Of a stretch of 64,000 nt of DNA, positions 48,405 through 59,269 are shown piece after piece. The notes under the pieces are model-generated. The model did no database searches, was not told the origin of the DNA, and saw only the letters and a program-made list of their open reading frames with translations. The position numbers and the translations under genes are program-made. How positions within the stretch are numbered: the stretch's first letter is position 1; each line of letters starts with the position of its first letter. The DNA comes from Populus alba (lineage: Eukaryota; Streptophyta; Magnoliopsida; Malpighiales; Salicaceae): positions 17,366,169-17,430,168 of the forward strand of contig NC_133288.1 in assembly GCF_005239225.2 (NCBI RefSeq), written 5' to 3'.

Positions 48405-50739
48405 AGTTTAATAACTTTTTTTTATTTAATTATATGATAATAAAAATTAACACTCACATGAAAGGAACCTGATAAAAAAAAAAAAAAGATCGTGGTTGGT
48501 TGTACAAAAATAATGTTTATTGATGTTCTTAAAAAAATGTTACATTCTTTTTAAAAAACAAAATAAAAATTGAATGGTATTTAATAAAATAATTTTTGAA
48601 ATATATTATTAATTAATTTAAATTTTTAATAAAATAATATACATGTAATATATTTTAAATAAATTAATTTAAAATACATTAAATTTAAATTCAAGAAAAA
48701 ACAATTTAAAAAAAAAACAAAAAACTAGCCAAATATGCAATCATAGGTGCTTAGCACACCTAGTCCATCAAAAATAAAGCTAGGATCATGTTACTAGCTT
48801 TTGTTTTTGTTTATTTTTCTAAAGGAGTCATCTGCTCTAAATGTTTTTTTTTTCATAACAAGTCACCTAATTGAATAATGAGGTCTAAGTTTTTTAATCC
48901 CAAATACCAACTTATTTTTACTTGAAAATACTTTAAAAACACTATGAAAAACTTAATAGACTCATTCTCAATCCCCCCCCTCCCACATCAAAATCACTCT
49001 AAAAAAAATAACCAATTGAATTAAAAAAAAAACCCTAAAAGAATCCCAATTTATTTTTTCCAACATGTTTATAAAAAAAACCCCCTCTTATTAAATTTCT
49101 CTCAAGAACACAAACTCATTGATACAAAAAAAAATCATCATGTTCATTATTGGATGTGTCTAACCAATAAATTTATCTCTTTTTCGTTGTTGTTTTTTAA
49201 CAATTCTTTTTCTTTTCTTTTTTAATTTAAAAGTTGAAATGTGAATAAAATAATTTTTTAGACTAAAATATTTCATAGCTAAACTAAAAAGATTAAAACT
49301 AAAAAAACTTGAAAAAATCCTAAGGCTAGACTCTCTAAAAAACGCTAAGACTATAGTGTATTGTTTTTTTTTTTAAAAGGGAGAACAAAAGGGTTGTCAT
49401 TTCTTCTTGTTTTAAATTTTGATCTTTTAATTTTCAATCTATTAAAAATAATGAAATTATTGTGCTTTCTTTTTTTTTTTTTTTGCAAAATTAAGCACTT
49501 CTTCAATGTCAAGATTTTTTTAGAAGACAAGAACTTCATAAAAATAAATCAAAATAAATTTAAAATTTAATTCTTAATAAAATAATTTTAAAGGATGAAA
49601 TTAAAAATAATAATAAATAAAAAAACTAAATAACTGATGTTAATCTATAGTAATCTATCTCATGATCAATAGTAAAATCAAGAGCTCATTTAAATTCATT
49701 TTTAATTTAATTTTAATAAGCTACATGCAGTCGACTACAACCACTTCAATTGGACGTTATTAGTTGTGTTTTCTAAATAAATTTGCCTATATGCAATACT
49801 TTATAATTTTATCAATCCAACAACAATATTTTTAATGCAAACCAAAGACATTACGGTGGTCTAATTGAGGGGGCGGCGGACGGGAGGTTTATGAGACGTA
49901 TGAGATGAAATTAAATCAATAAGGGGTATTTTAGAATTCTAAGGTAATTTGATAAAAGTCTATGGAATGTAAGACAATTTGAATACAACTATTATCGAGA
50001 ATAGTAGTTGTTTTTAAAAATCATGTCACTCTTAATTTAATTTAATTAATTAATATTAAAAAATAATCTAAAAACTAATGAAAATTTAATGGATACAAAA
50101 TGAAATTCAAGATTAAATGATAAATAAAAAATAGGTCATCGGAGACACATTAAAACTTTATTTTTAACATATTTAGTACCGTTAGAAAGATTTTAATGAA
50201 ACGATTTTAATTATATATATTAAAAGACCACCAAACATGATCATAATTTATTAAGCACTTTGTTCAATGTTAATTATGATCTTATTTGGTATTCTTCCAA
50301 TATGTAGTTAAAATTATCTCGTCAAATTTTTTATAATGGTTTTAGGTGTGTTGAAAATGAAGTCTAATGTGTCTTTGATGACCTATTTTTTTTTTTCTTC
50401 TTCTTTCATTTCTCTCTCCTACAACATCATCTTATATCATCTTTCTTTCTTGACCATTAAATATTGAATCTTATCTTTTAACTATTAGATCTTTATAGGA
50501 TTTTGAATTTATTTTTATTTAGGTTAATTAATTTGTAAAAAAAAAAACATATCTTGAAACATGACTAAATAACAGTTATTTTAAAAAGTAAATACGTGCA
50601 AAAATATATTTTTGAAACTTGCCTGTTATTTTAAACAACGGTTATATATAAAAATGATGTTTTTAAATACAATTATATTCAAGGTATACTATTTTTCAAA
50701 TATTTTTTTAATTTATGTTATTGTTCTAAAACTTGTAGT
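48405..50739. other. AT-rich intergenic DNA
   Basis: Poly-A/T runs and no coding frame. 48870-49130 is a diverged relative of the 985-1631 direct repeat (AAATTTCTCTCAAGAACACA). Short open frames at 49351-49570 are lysine- or phenylalanine-rich products of homopolymer runs. Confidence 0.55.
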
Positions 50740-50890
50740 GTTGTTTTTTGGCAATGTTTCAAAATATTTTTAGATTTTTAAAATTTATTTTTAATATCAT
50801 TGTATCAAAATGATTTGAAAATATATAAAAAATAATAATCTGAAATAAAAAATTTAATTCTTTTTAGATTTATTTTAAAATATTTTTTGA
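50740..50890 (+). repeat. AT-rich dispersed repeat, copy g
   Basis: TTTATTTTTAATATCATTG followed by ATCAAAATGATTTGAAAAT and AAAATATTTTTTGAAAT; same family as 7031. Confidence 0.5.
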
Positions 50891-51092
50891 AATGAAAAGA
50901 AAAGAAGATCTTTCACATACCTGCCGAGTAATAAAAGACTTAAAAGTAAGAATAAAGTACCTATATTTGTGTGTTTCCGCACGTGCGTGTATTCCGTGTC
51001 CAAAACCAAAACGTGAGTTTTGACCACGACCACAGCCACAGCCAGCCAACATTGATTGATTGTTCTGTTCAAAGCACGACAAATAACAAACT

Positions 51093-51100
51093 CTATATAA
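51093..51100 (+). promoter_or_regulatory. candidate TATA box of the receptor kinase gene
   Basis: CTATATAA lies about 50 bp before ATG 51149, implying a very short leader. Confidence 0.5.
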
Positions 51101-51148
51101 GTCCAACATGTGATTGAACAAAGGTGGTTTTGAAAGTCGCACACAAAA

Positions 51149-52999
51149 ATGGGAAACAACCTGCTCTTCTCTTCCTCTCTCTGCCCCTGCTTCTTCTTCT
51201 TCTTCTTCTTCACCATTTTATCCATTCATCCAGTTTCAGCCGCCTCTTCATGTCCCGTAGATCTCAGCTACGTCCAAACTGTGCCGTGGGACACATCGCT
51301 GTGCCGTCAACCTGATGGATTAGAACATTGCTGCCAGACTCTTCTCAGTGTCTTGGGCATGGGACTTGCCCAACACTTGAGAGAGACCTCCATGTTTCAA
51401 TTTCCTAATTCAAATGCTTCATCTGCTTGTTTGTCTGATTTTCAAGCCCAACTTGCCACCTTGTCGATAGACCCATCATTAGTCCCTTCTTGCTTCAAGA
51501 ACTCGAGTCAATTTGTTAGTAGCAATTCTAGTTGTGTTGGAATCGTCACTACACAGGATTGGATTGCGAAGGTTGGTCCAATGACCCCGTTAAACACGGC
51601 TTGCAGAGGCGATTTTTCAGAACTAACGAGGTGCAGCTCATGTCTTGATGCAGGGCAGAAGATAAATTCTCAGTTAACGAGTCTAGACCCAAATGCCACC
51701 TCCAAGTGCTTCTACTATACTTGTTTATATGCTGCTGGGATTGTGAGCGAGCTTGGTCCCCTGGATGCCAAAACAGCTGCCTGCACCCTAGCCTTGCCAT
51801 TGGTCAATGAAAAGCCAGCCAAGAGCAAAGATAAGTTACTCAAGCTCGTATTTGGGCTATTGGGCTCTCTGATTGGTGTCTTGCTTGCTTTTGGGCTGAT
51901 CACCATGTATAGAAAATGGGACAGGAAGAGGAAGGTCAGTGCTTCACATGAAAGATTTGTCAGCAGTTTCAAGGCCAGCATGCTGCCTAACTCTGGTGCA
52001 AAATGGTTTCATTTATCAGAACTTGAAAGAGCCACACAAGGGTTCTCTCAAAGGAATTTCATCGGCCAAGGAGCTTATGGGGTTGTGTACAAAGGAACTC
52101 TAGCAGATGGCACCTTGGTTGCAGTGAAACAAATGCATGATTTGGATTCACAGGGTGATGAAGACTTCTCCAATGAGGTTGAGATCATAAGCAAAATAAG
52201 GCACAGGAATCTTCTCTCTCTGCGAGGATGCTGTGTTACGAGTGATAACTCGAAAGGTAAAAGGAGATACCTTGTTTATGATTTCATGTCTAATGGTAGC
52301 CTCGGTGACCATTTATCCAATGACCATAGCAGGAAGCAATTAACTTGGCCTCAGCGTAAGAATATCATTCTGGACGTGGCCAAAGGACTTGCTTACTTGC
52401 ACTATGGTATCAAACCTGCCATTTATCACCGTGACATCAAGGCCACTAACATACTCTTAGACTTGGAAATGAAAGCAAAAGTTGCAGATTTCGGGTTAGC
52501 TAAGCAAAGTTTGGATGGCCAGTCTCATCTCACCACAAGAGTAGCCGGCACACATGGTTACCTGGCGCCTGAATATGCTCTATACGGGCAACTGACAGAG
52601 AAAAGTGATGTTTACAGTTTTGGAATTGTGATTCTTGAAATCATGAGCGGCAGGAAGGTGATTGATACATCAAACTCATCATTCCTTTTGATTACAGATT
52701 GGGCATGGACACTAGCGAAATCGGGAAAGTTTCAGGAAATTCTCGATGAGTCGATAAGGGATCAGGGACCAAAAGGGGTAATGGAGAGATTTGTTCTTGT
52801 TGGAATTCTCTGTGCTCACGTGATGGTAGCTTTCAGACCTACCATTGCTGATGCTCTAAGAATGTTAGAGGGCGACATTGACATCCCCAGATTACCAGGA
52901 AGGCCATTGCCACTCGGTCACGAGTCATTCAGACATTTATGCAAGGAAAGTTCGTATACAACCGAGAGATCAAGAACCAGCAGCTCAAGCAGGGAGTAA
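51149..52999 (+). CDS. SPARK-domain receptor-like protein kinase (At1g11050-like)
   Basis: Intronless 616-residue protein. Residues 1-32 are a signal peptide with a seven-Phe core. Residues 34-215 form a Cys-rich extracellular domain (CPVDLSYVQTVPWDTSLC, SSCLDAGQKIN, FYYTCLYAAGI) of the SPARK type, with several N-glycosylation sites. About 230-254 is the membrane span, followed by basic residues RKWDRKRK. The kinase spans about 300-585: glycine loop GQGAYGVVYKG (306-316), K327, HRD at 427-429, DFG at 447-449, and APE at 473-475. All catalytic residues are present and it is an RD kinase, so it should be active at the plasma membrane. The C-terminal tail is Ser-rich. Single-exon structure and length fit the Arabidopsis At1g11050 group, named from memory; its ligand is unknown. 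Confidence 0.93.
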   Translation: MGNNLLFSSSLCPCFFFFFFFTILSIHPVSAASSCPVDLSYVQTVPWDTSLCRQPDGLEHCCQTLLSVLGMGLAQHLRETSMFQFPNSNASSACLSDFQAQLATLSIDPSLVPSCFKNSSQFVSSNSSCVGIVTTQDWIAKVGPMTPLNTACRGDFSELTRCSSCLDAGQKINSQLTSLDPNATSKCFYYTCLYAAGIVSELGPLDAKTAACTLALPLVNEKPAKSKDKLLKLVFGLLGSLIGVLLAFGLITMYRKWDRKRKVSASHERFVSSFKASMLPNSGAKWFHLSELERATQGFSQRNFIGQGAYGVVYKGTLADGTLVAVKQMHDLDSQGDEDFSNEVEIISKIRHRNLLSLRGCCVTSDNSKGKRRYLVYDFMSNGSLGDHLSNDHSRKQLTWPQRKNIILDVAKGLAYLHYGIKPAIYHRDIKATNILLDLEMKAKVADFGLAKQSLDGQSHLTTRVAGTHGYLAPEYALYGQLTEKSDVYSFGIVILEIMSGRKVIDTSNSSFLLITDWAWTLAKSGKFQEILDESIRDQGPKGVMERFVLVGILCAHVMVAFRPTIADALRMLEGDIDIPRLPGRPLPLGHESFRHLCKESSYTTERSRTSSSSRE

Positions 53000-53338
53000 T
53001 GTAGATTTTTCCTACATTGGTTAGGTCAGCAAGGACATTGTTTTTTAATCCCCGCCAACCTTGGAATTTTCAACTCAGGCCCTTCAAATGTGGCTGCTCT
53101 TTTGCATCTTTGAATACAGTATCATTCTACTTAATTTTACATCACTACCAATGTAATTAAAACATTTCTTTTTTCTATATCAAAACAGAATGTAGTTTCA
53201 TTTATCGATCCCTTTCCCTTTTCCCTTATGGGGGAAAATAAGTACTGGGGAAATGCTTCTTTTTTCCAACCTTATGCGTGCGTTCTACATTACTTGTTGC
53301 AATATACCTTCGCTCTATCAAAGAAAAATTAACGTCTC
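53000..53338. other. convergent 3' UTRs
   Basis: 3' flank of the receptor kinase gene, and on the other strand the likely 3' UTR of the gene whose terminal exon ends at 53339. No further features. Confidence 0.5.
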
Positions 53339-53513
53339 ATTTTGTGTTCCTGATAGTTGTCATGGCGAGGGTTGAGCTTGATCCCTGCCACTCCAAACAG
53401 CAGCCTAAGAGCTTTCCTCACAAAACTTCCACCAGCAGCATGTTCCGTGACTGAAGATCAGAGTATAACTTTTTGACTCACCTGCTTCATTTCACCAGTT
53501 TCCTTCCTTGGCT
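53339..53513 (-). pseudogene. terminal exons of an unidentified minus-strand gene
   Basis: Exon-like segment 53513-53482 has an acceptor (GACTTTGCAG) and a strong donor (CAGGTGAGTC) and reads PRKETGEMKQ. A second, 53450-53339, follows CTTCAG and has an open frame with balanced composition (HAAGGSFVRKALRLLFGVAG, later NYQEHKMRR) ending TAA. Joined as drawn the two are one base out of frame, so splicing is unresolved or the locus is broken. The upstream part would lie beyond the gypsy element, whose target site is 59 bp upstream of the acceptor, in the intron. I do not recognise the protein. Confidence 0.35.
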
Positions 53514-53576
53514 CTGCAAAGTCATGCCACATTTAGAGAACTACTAGAGACTATCGATTAAAATTTTGATGCGGGG

Positions 53577-53967
53577 ATAATAAATAATAAGAATTAAAGC
53601 AAGTAAAGAAAAAAGTTTTGGAGAAAGAAAAAAACTAAAGAAAAGAAAAAATAGGATTGGAGATATACAAAAGCTGCAATATTTTCATTAATCATCAAAA
53701 GTCCCTTAATATTTAGAAAAGTATGGTATTAATAATAAAACCCTAACTATATTAAGCGATTGAGCTTATGGCCCGCTAAATAAAATATCCAACAATAATT
53801 AAATCAAGCTCAACAAATAAAACCAAATTAAAAACTCATCTAAAAGTTCATATAAATTAAACCCAAAACATAAGTTAAAGCCAAATCTCTCAATTGTTTG
53901 GGCTATCCTCCATCGTCTATGATCATTTGCGTGCATAAATAATATTTCGAGTTCGGTGTTCTCATCA
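53577..53967 (-). repeat. 3' LTR of gypsy element
   Basis: 391 bp, TGATGAGAACACC...CCCCGCATCA in element orientation. It aligns along its length with 57856-58222 through blocks such as AGCTGCAATATTTTCATTAA on the plus strand. Confidence 0.9.
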
Positions 53968-55850
53968 ATTCTCCCGAGGTTGGAAGAACTCGACCCCTTC
54001 GAGTATAGGCCAAAGCGACTCCGATAACGCTCTTAAAAATAAAGATCAAGCTGTTGTGATGTCTCTCTGATAATCCAAGTATAGTCTGAATCTGGTTGTC
54101 AAGCCCATATAATGGGATTTGCTGAAGTTCACCATCCCTAGTAAAAACAACTTGTGCATTCAAAGTAGAATTAATATGTTCCTTTTGTGCCAAAGATATG
54201 GATAATAAGGTAGGGGTATCAAAAGGAGCATCAGGGATAGACTGTATTTTATAAATATTGAGGTCTTTCATGTTAAAAGTAGAGCTAATATCAAAGTTTA
54301 ATGGCAATTTAATGACATAATTATTTGATTTAATCATTTTTAACACTTTGAATTGTCTAACACTACTTACTTGTAATTTATGATCGGTTTCCAAAAGATA
54401 CCGTTCAGGTCTAATCTATATCATGAAATAATTTCCAACATTAAGTGCATCATGATACTTAAGTAAATCAGCTCGAAATTTGTATTGTTCATTACTTGCT
54501 TGAATTTATTTCATGATCTTAATATGCAAATTATGAACTCTACATGGTAATGACTCAGCTAACTTAGACATCCTATCATGAGGAGATAGGGGAAGGTGTT
54601 CTATAGGCTTTTCAGGCTTGTAACTATGAACACTAAATGATTGAGGGTGTGGAATAAGACAAACATTGTTTGAAACCTGTGTAGATATGGTATGGACACA
54701 ATCAAGTAAACTAGGATTATCTTCATCTTCCTCATAATGTGCATGTGGTAAGGGGTCAAAAAGCTCAACATGTTGCTCTAAACTTAAGATGTGTTGGACA
54801 CCAAGCATGTGGGATGAGGAATCAGGTAATTCAAGAGGACTAATATCACGAGACTCTTCTAAGACCATATTTATCTCTATAGGCGGTTCCACTAAAGAGT
54901 TCCCTAAAATTTCCTCCACCATTAAAGCAGACATATTAGACTCTTTCTTAACCTCAGCATCAAGCTCATGTGAGCTTATTGTGTTAAATCCTTTTTCTTG
55001 CATATCCTCGTCATCTAGGTCACTAAAATCCTCAAGATTAAGCTCATACACTTCAACACTACAATATTCCTCTTTACCTATATCCTTATATTTTTGGATG
55101 ACTAAAGGTTTAAAGGTACAATCTAAAGAGATATGACCAAAACCTAGACAATTAGTACACTTAACCATTGAACTCACCTTAGACACTCCTTTAACAACTT
55201 GTTTGCCTTTATCTTTCTTATAAAGTTGGGAGTTACTAGGATTAGTTATGTGGGGTGGAGCATCTAACAAAGAATCATTACTTCTGAATTGGAACCTATT
55301 AGGGATACTATAAGAGTCTTGACGATTTTTTCACTGATTCTTTGTGACCAACTTGTAGTCTTTAACTAAGGTATAAGCTTGGTTAAGGATATATACACCT
55401 TGAAATACAACTTCTCTTCTAAGATCATCATTTAAGCCTTTACAAAATCTACGCAAAGTCATGGCTTCATTCTCTCTTATGGCACATCTAATCATGTAAT
55501 CGTTAAACTGCGTTAAATACTCATTGATAGACTTATTCCCTTGTCTTAGATTGTTCCATTGGTCTCAGAGTTTATTCCTATAAGACTGGGGTAGGTACTT
55601 TTCCTGAAGTTTTTGTTTCATTTTGATCCAATCAATTATAGGAGGTTTACCTCTCATCTCTAAACAATCCTCAACATCTCTCCAATAAATTTTGGCTTCA
55701 TCAATGAGTTTAATCTCAGCAAATCTAACTTTTCTATTATCAGACAAGTTATGCCACTCAAAGAATCTATCCATATCACGAATCCACATATCAAATATCC
55801 AAAAGGTCATAGTGACCGTTAAAAGTGGGGGCTTCTATTGTGTTAGGACT
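53968..55850 (-). pseudogene. gypsy gag joined to integrase C-terminus
   Basis: Reading on the minus strand: gag core at 55810-55565 (DMWIRDMDRFFEWHNLSDN, WIKMKQKLQEKYLPQSYRN), then broken gag to about 55280. The frame 55270-54506 holds a zinc knuckle CTNCLGFGHISLDC, an acidic spacer (DFSDLDDEDMQEKG), and then SPHDRMSKLAES...HNLHIKIMK. This continues after an in-frame stop at 54506 with IQASNEQYKFRADLLKYHD and a second stop, then IRPERY and KMIKSNNYVIKLP, which is the tail of a gypsy integrase. So gag runs into the integrase end with everything between deleted. Several stops and shifts make it non-functional. Confidence 0.85.
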
Positions 55851-57855
55851 TAAGACTCGCTCATCAAAGTCATCATGTTTAAAGTGACCTAAATGATAGT
55901 CATACTAGTGACACTCAGAGTGAACTTGTCCGTAATGATTGTTCTTGTGATATTCATTAGTCTTTGAATGTCGTATTCGAAAACTCTCTTGGGGCTCAAT
56001 TCTCTTAAACATATTGATCGCCTAAGTTTGCAGTTTCCTTTAAATGATCATAAGAGTATCACTAAAGGTTTAGTCTACAATAAGTGTAAACTTAAGATTG
56101 GACACTAGATGATCGTGACACAAATGCATGCAACACTAACTTATAAATGGAATTGAGATCACAAATGATTTTTGCATGTAAAATCACAATACAAAAATAA
56201 AGTTAATTTTTTTATCTTTTTTTTTTTAAATGTGGAGATTAATCAAGAACAAATTACACTCATAAAATTATAAGCATGTAATACTAGATTCTTAAGTGTA
56301 AATAATTAATCAAACACGATGTCACAAGCAAGAACTCATAATTATCAAATAGAATAAGATATTAGCTATTATTGATGAAAGAGGTTGATGAACAAAATTA
56401 ACAATTAAAAAAACACTAAGTGAGATTATTATTATTATTTTTTTTAGGAATTTTCTAGGCACAAAAGTAATATTAATAATAACTTAAATGACAAGTGAAA
56501 AACCAAGAAAAATAAACTTCAACAAATATGGGAGAGTGATTCATTGACTAGAGTGCTGGGAGGAAGCTAGAATTTGTTGGAGCTGATGTTGCAAACTAGA
56601 TGAATTGACTGCTGATACGGCAGATGACATAGCCAGTTTGCTTACGTGGCGAGTGACGTGGATGATCATGTCTGGCGTGGCAGTGGTGGCATGGCTGATG
56701 ACGTGGTAGGGCTAATTAATTTTGCGTTGAGAGTTTTCTTCGGTTTCCTGGTTTCCTTCAAGGGTGTTTGGGAGTGCGGTAGTGGTTGCTTTTCAAATAG
56801 CTTTTCGTGCCGAAAAGCATGCCAATAATGTTTTTTTATTTTTTAAAAATCACTTTTAATATCAACACATCAAAACGATTCAGAAAGTATAAACCGAACT
56901 CAATTTTAGCAAAAAAAAAAAAATTAAAATTTTGCAAAAAGTTGTTTGGACCACAGTGCCAAACAGCCTTATGGTTAATTAATTGATGTGGAGATGATGT
57001 GGCTTCACTGACTGATTTGGTAGCAATGGGCTGACGTGGAAAAGGTTAATTAATTTGCCTTGAAAGCCTACACTGAATTCCTTGTTTCACTGTTGCTCTT
57101 GCCGCCGCCTCCACACAGATCTACTCCTAGGACTGATTCAATGAATTAATCCCGATGACCCGATGCAGATGAAAAGACAAAGGTGTTGGACTGCCATGTG
57201 AGAACTGTTGTGGATCTTGGTGGCTGTTAGGAGAAGCCAACTGCTCTCTGGCGAGGGTAACGTACTCTGCAATTGATGTATGCTAGAGGATTTTTTGGTG
57301 TGGATGCACAAATTGGAAGAGATGATTGGTTGTTGTCTTCTATGGGGATCTGTCAAGTTGAATAGCAGTAGATAGATAGTCGAGGCAGAGGTTGTGGCGT
57401 GGCTGGTGCCTGGGTTGGTTGGTGGCTGTTGTCACTAATGGATCTGCTGTGAGGAGGCGCTGTGGGAGTTTACTGGTGGTGCGAGATGGTAGCTGGATGG
57501 CAGATCTGTCGATGGCGTTGAGAGTGGCCTGCTGTAGGAGGTGATGCGATCTGTCGCCGTGGATGTTGTAAAGAGCTGTCGTGGGTTTTGGTGGCTATTG
57601 GGATGCCCAATCTGCTTTCTCGTGAGGATGGTGTGCCCTGCAACGGCAGTTTTTGATGATGAACAGTGACCAATGTTGATTGCGGCGGCTGTTTGCTGGT
57701 GGAGAAGATGAACAGTGTTTCCTTTTATTTATTTATTTTTTAAGAACAGTAGGGTTTTTTTTTTCTTTTTTTTTAAGATCAAATTAGGGTTAAACATAAA
57801 CATATAGATCGTTTATTTGTAAGAACAATTAAAAGTCATACTCTGATACTAAATT
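55851..57855 (-). other. long leader of gypsy element
   Basis: About 2 kb between 5' LTR and gag. 57130-57700 holds a degenerate direct repeat, offset about 370 bp (GGATCTTGGTGGCTGTTAGG near 57212 and GGGTTTTGGTGGCTATTGGG near 57583), with GC-rich short frames on the minus strand that look alike but are not recognisable proteins. An AT-rich dispersed repeat sits at about 56767-56972. Confidence 0.6.
56767..56972 (+). repeat. AT-rich dispersed repeat, copy h, inside the gypsy leader
   Basis: Best-bounded copy: starts TGTTTGGGAGTGCGGTAGTGG-like text (TGTTTGGGAGTGCGGTAGTG), has AATATCAACACATCAAAACG in the middle and ends TGGACCACAGTGCCAAACAG. The TGTTTGG/CCAAACA ends are short inverted repeats, as in a MITE. 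Confidence 0.65.
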
Positions 57856-58222
57856 CAATGCGAGACAATAAATAATAAAAATTAAAGCAATAAAAGATTG
57901 AAGCTAAAGAAGAGAAAAAAGGAGATTAGAGATATACAAAAGCTGCAATATTTTCATTAATCATCAAAAGTCCCTTAACATTTAAATATTAATACTAAAA
58001 CCCTAACTATAATAAATGATTAGGCTTATGACTCGCTAAATAAAATACCCAACAATAATTAAATCAAACCCAACAAATAAAGCTAAATTAATAAAACTCA
58101 TCTAAAAGTTTATATATATTAAACCCAAAACATAAGTTAAAACCTAATTTCTCAATTATTTGGGCTATCATCTATGATCATTCGCGTGCATAAATAATAT
58201 TTCGGATTCGGTGTCCCCATCA
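57856..58222 (-). repeat. 5' LTR of gypsy element
   Basis: 367 bp, begins TGATGGGGACACC in element orientation. Shorter than the other LTR through small deletions. Confidence 0.88.
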
Positions 58223-58227
58223 AATTT

Positions 58228-59269
58228 CAGCAGCTCAGAGTGCTGACTAATAACATCATGTTAGGCCCAAATGGAATAAAAATCATATAGGTTCTGATCC
58301 CATGGTCATATAACCAGAAACAAAACCATACAATCTGTCATTAACAAGCAATAGCATAAATCTTAAACAACTTTCACTTGCGTGTGCAAATGACAAAAAA
58401 CAGGCTGTAACAAAACATTGTTGGTCATGGATGCATGGAAAATAATTTAACATTAGTTCCAGCATTCAAGCAAACCAAGAGGCATGCCTTTTACCAAAGC
58501 CTTAAAAAAATCTCAAGGCATTCCATAAGTGCCGGACAACAGTGACCCATCTCAATGTTGTTATACTTTACTTGAGCATGTCCCAAATTGTGAGCATTTT
58601 GACATTGTTTAGATAAATAGTCTGCTTCCAAAAAAATGCATGAAATTAACCAATACCAAAGAACTTTAAAGAAGTTCTAAAGTAGAGCTGCCGATAGATA
58701 GGGATGCAGTAGATGCATGTGAAATTCAACGCAGAGATTGTCTAATAGGAAAATTCCCTTCTATCTCAAGGCACTTGGGTTTAAACATTAAATTGATCTC
58801 AACTGCCCAAGTCATGGAGAACAAAGATTGTCAATCTATCTAATGGCTTTCTACTGTTTCCATTTTTGAGCAGCAGTTACAATCCTCTTCTCTCTCTCAA
58901 TTTTTAGTGATTGAGCCCTCCGCGGGCATTTGTTCTCATTCTCTCTTTACAGGCGTTGCTGATGTTACTGAGTCCAGTTCCGCTAAAGAAGGTTCAGTTG
59001 TACTCAGAAAATTTTAGGGGGCAAAAAAATATAAAGAAGCAAAAACAGGACATTAATAACATGAAGAACTGCAGCATTGCCACAAAAAAAAAAAAAAAAA
59101 AAAAAAGGAAAAGGAAAAGAAAAGAAAAAAGAAAGAAAGGAAAAGAGTAAACCCATCTGCGAAAACTGACCTATGCATTTGATATCAAGCAGTATACAGG
59201 CATTTCAACTCTGAATCTCATTGTTGATGAATAAACATAACAAACAGATTTAAGCTCATCCAAAATGGT
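58228..59269. other. intergenic or intronic DNA downstream of the PPR gene
   Basis: Joined to 53571 before the gypsy insertion. On the minus strand 59004-58953 is exon-like: a long pyrimidine tract ending TTTTCTGAG, an open stretch reading TTEPSLAELDSVTSATP, then CCTGTAAAGAG as donor. It may belong to the same gene as 53339-53513, but frames do not join cleanly. 59085-59147 is an almost pure purine tract (A run then AAAAGG units). Confidence 0.4.

Larger units (their letters stand above)
53577..58222 (-). mobile_element. Ty3/gypsy element with internal deletion
   Basis: 4646-bp minus-strand element with LTRs at both ends, 53577-53967 (3') and 57856-58222 (5'), and a perfect 5-bp target duplication AATTT (53572-53576 and 58223-58227). 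The primer site next to the 5' LTR reads TTTAGTATCAGAG on the minus strand (about 57842-57854), a variant of the usual tRNA-Met match. Inside are a 2-kb leader, a decayed gag, and then directly the C-terminal end of integrase; protease, reverse transcriptase, RNase H and the integrase core are missing. LTRs have many differences and small indels, so it is much older than the copia copies. Confidence 0.9.

Noticed and set aside
54789..55136. 115-codon plus-strand frame
   Set aside because: Antisense shadow of the gypsy gag fragment, Ser-rich because of the acidic gag spacer.
58911..59150. 79-codon plus-strand frame ending in Lys/Arg repeats
   Set aside because: Its second half is a translated purine tract; the exon-like signal is better on the minus strand.
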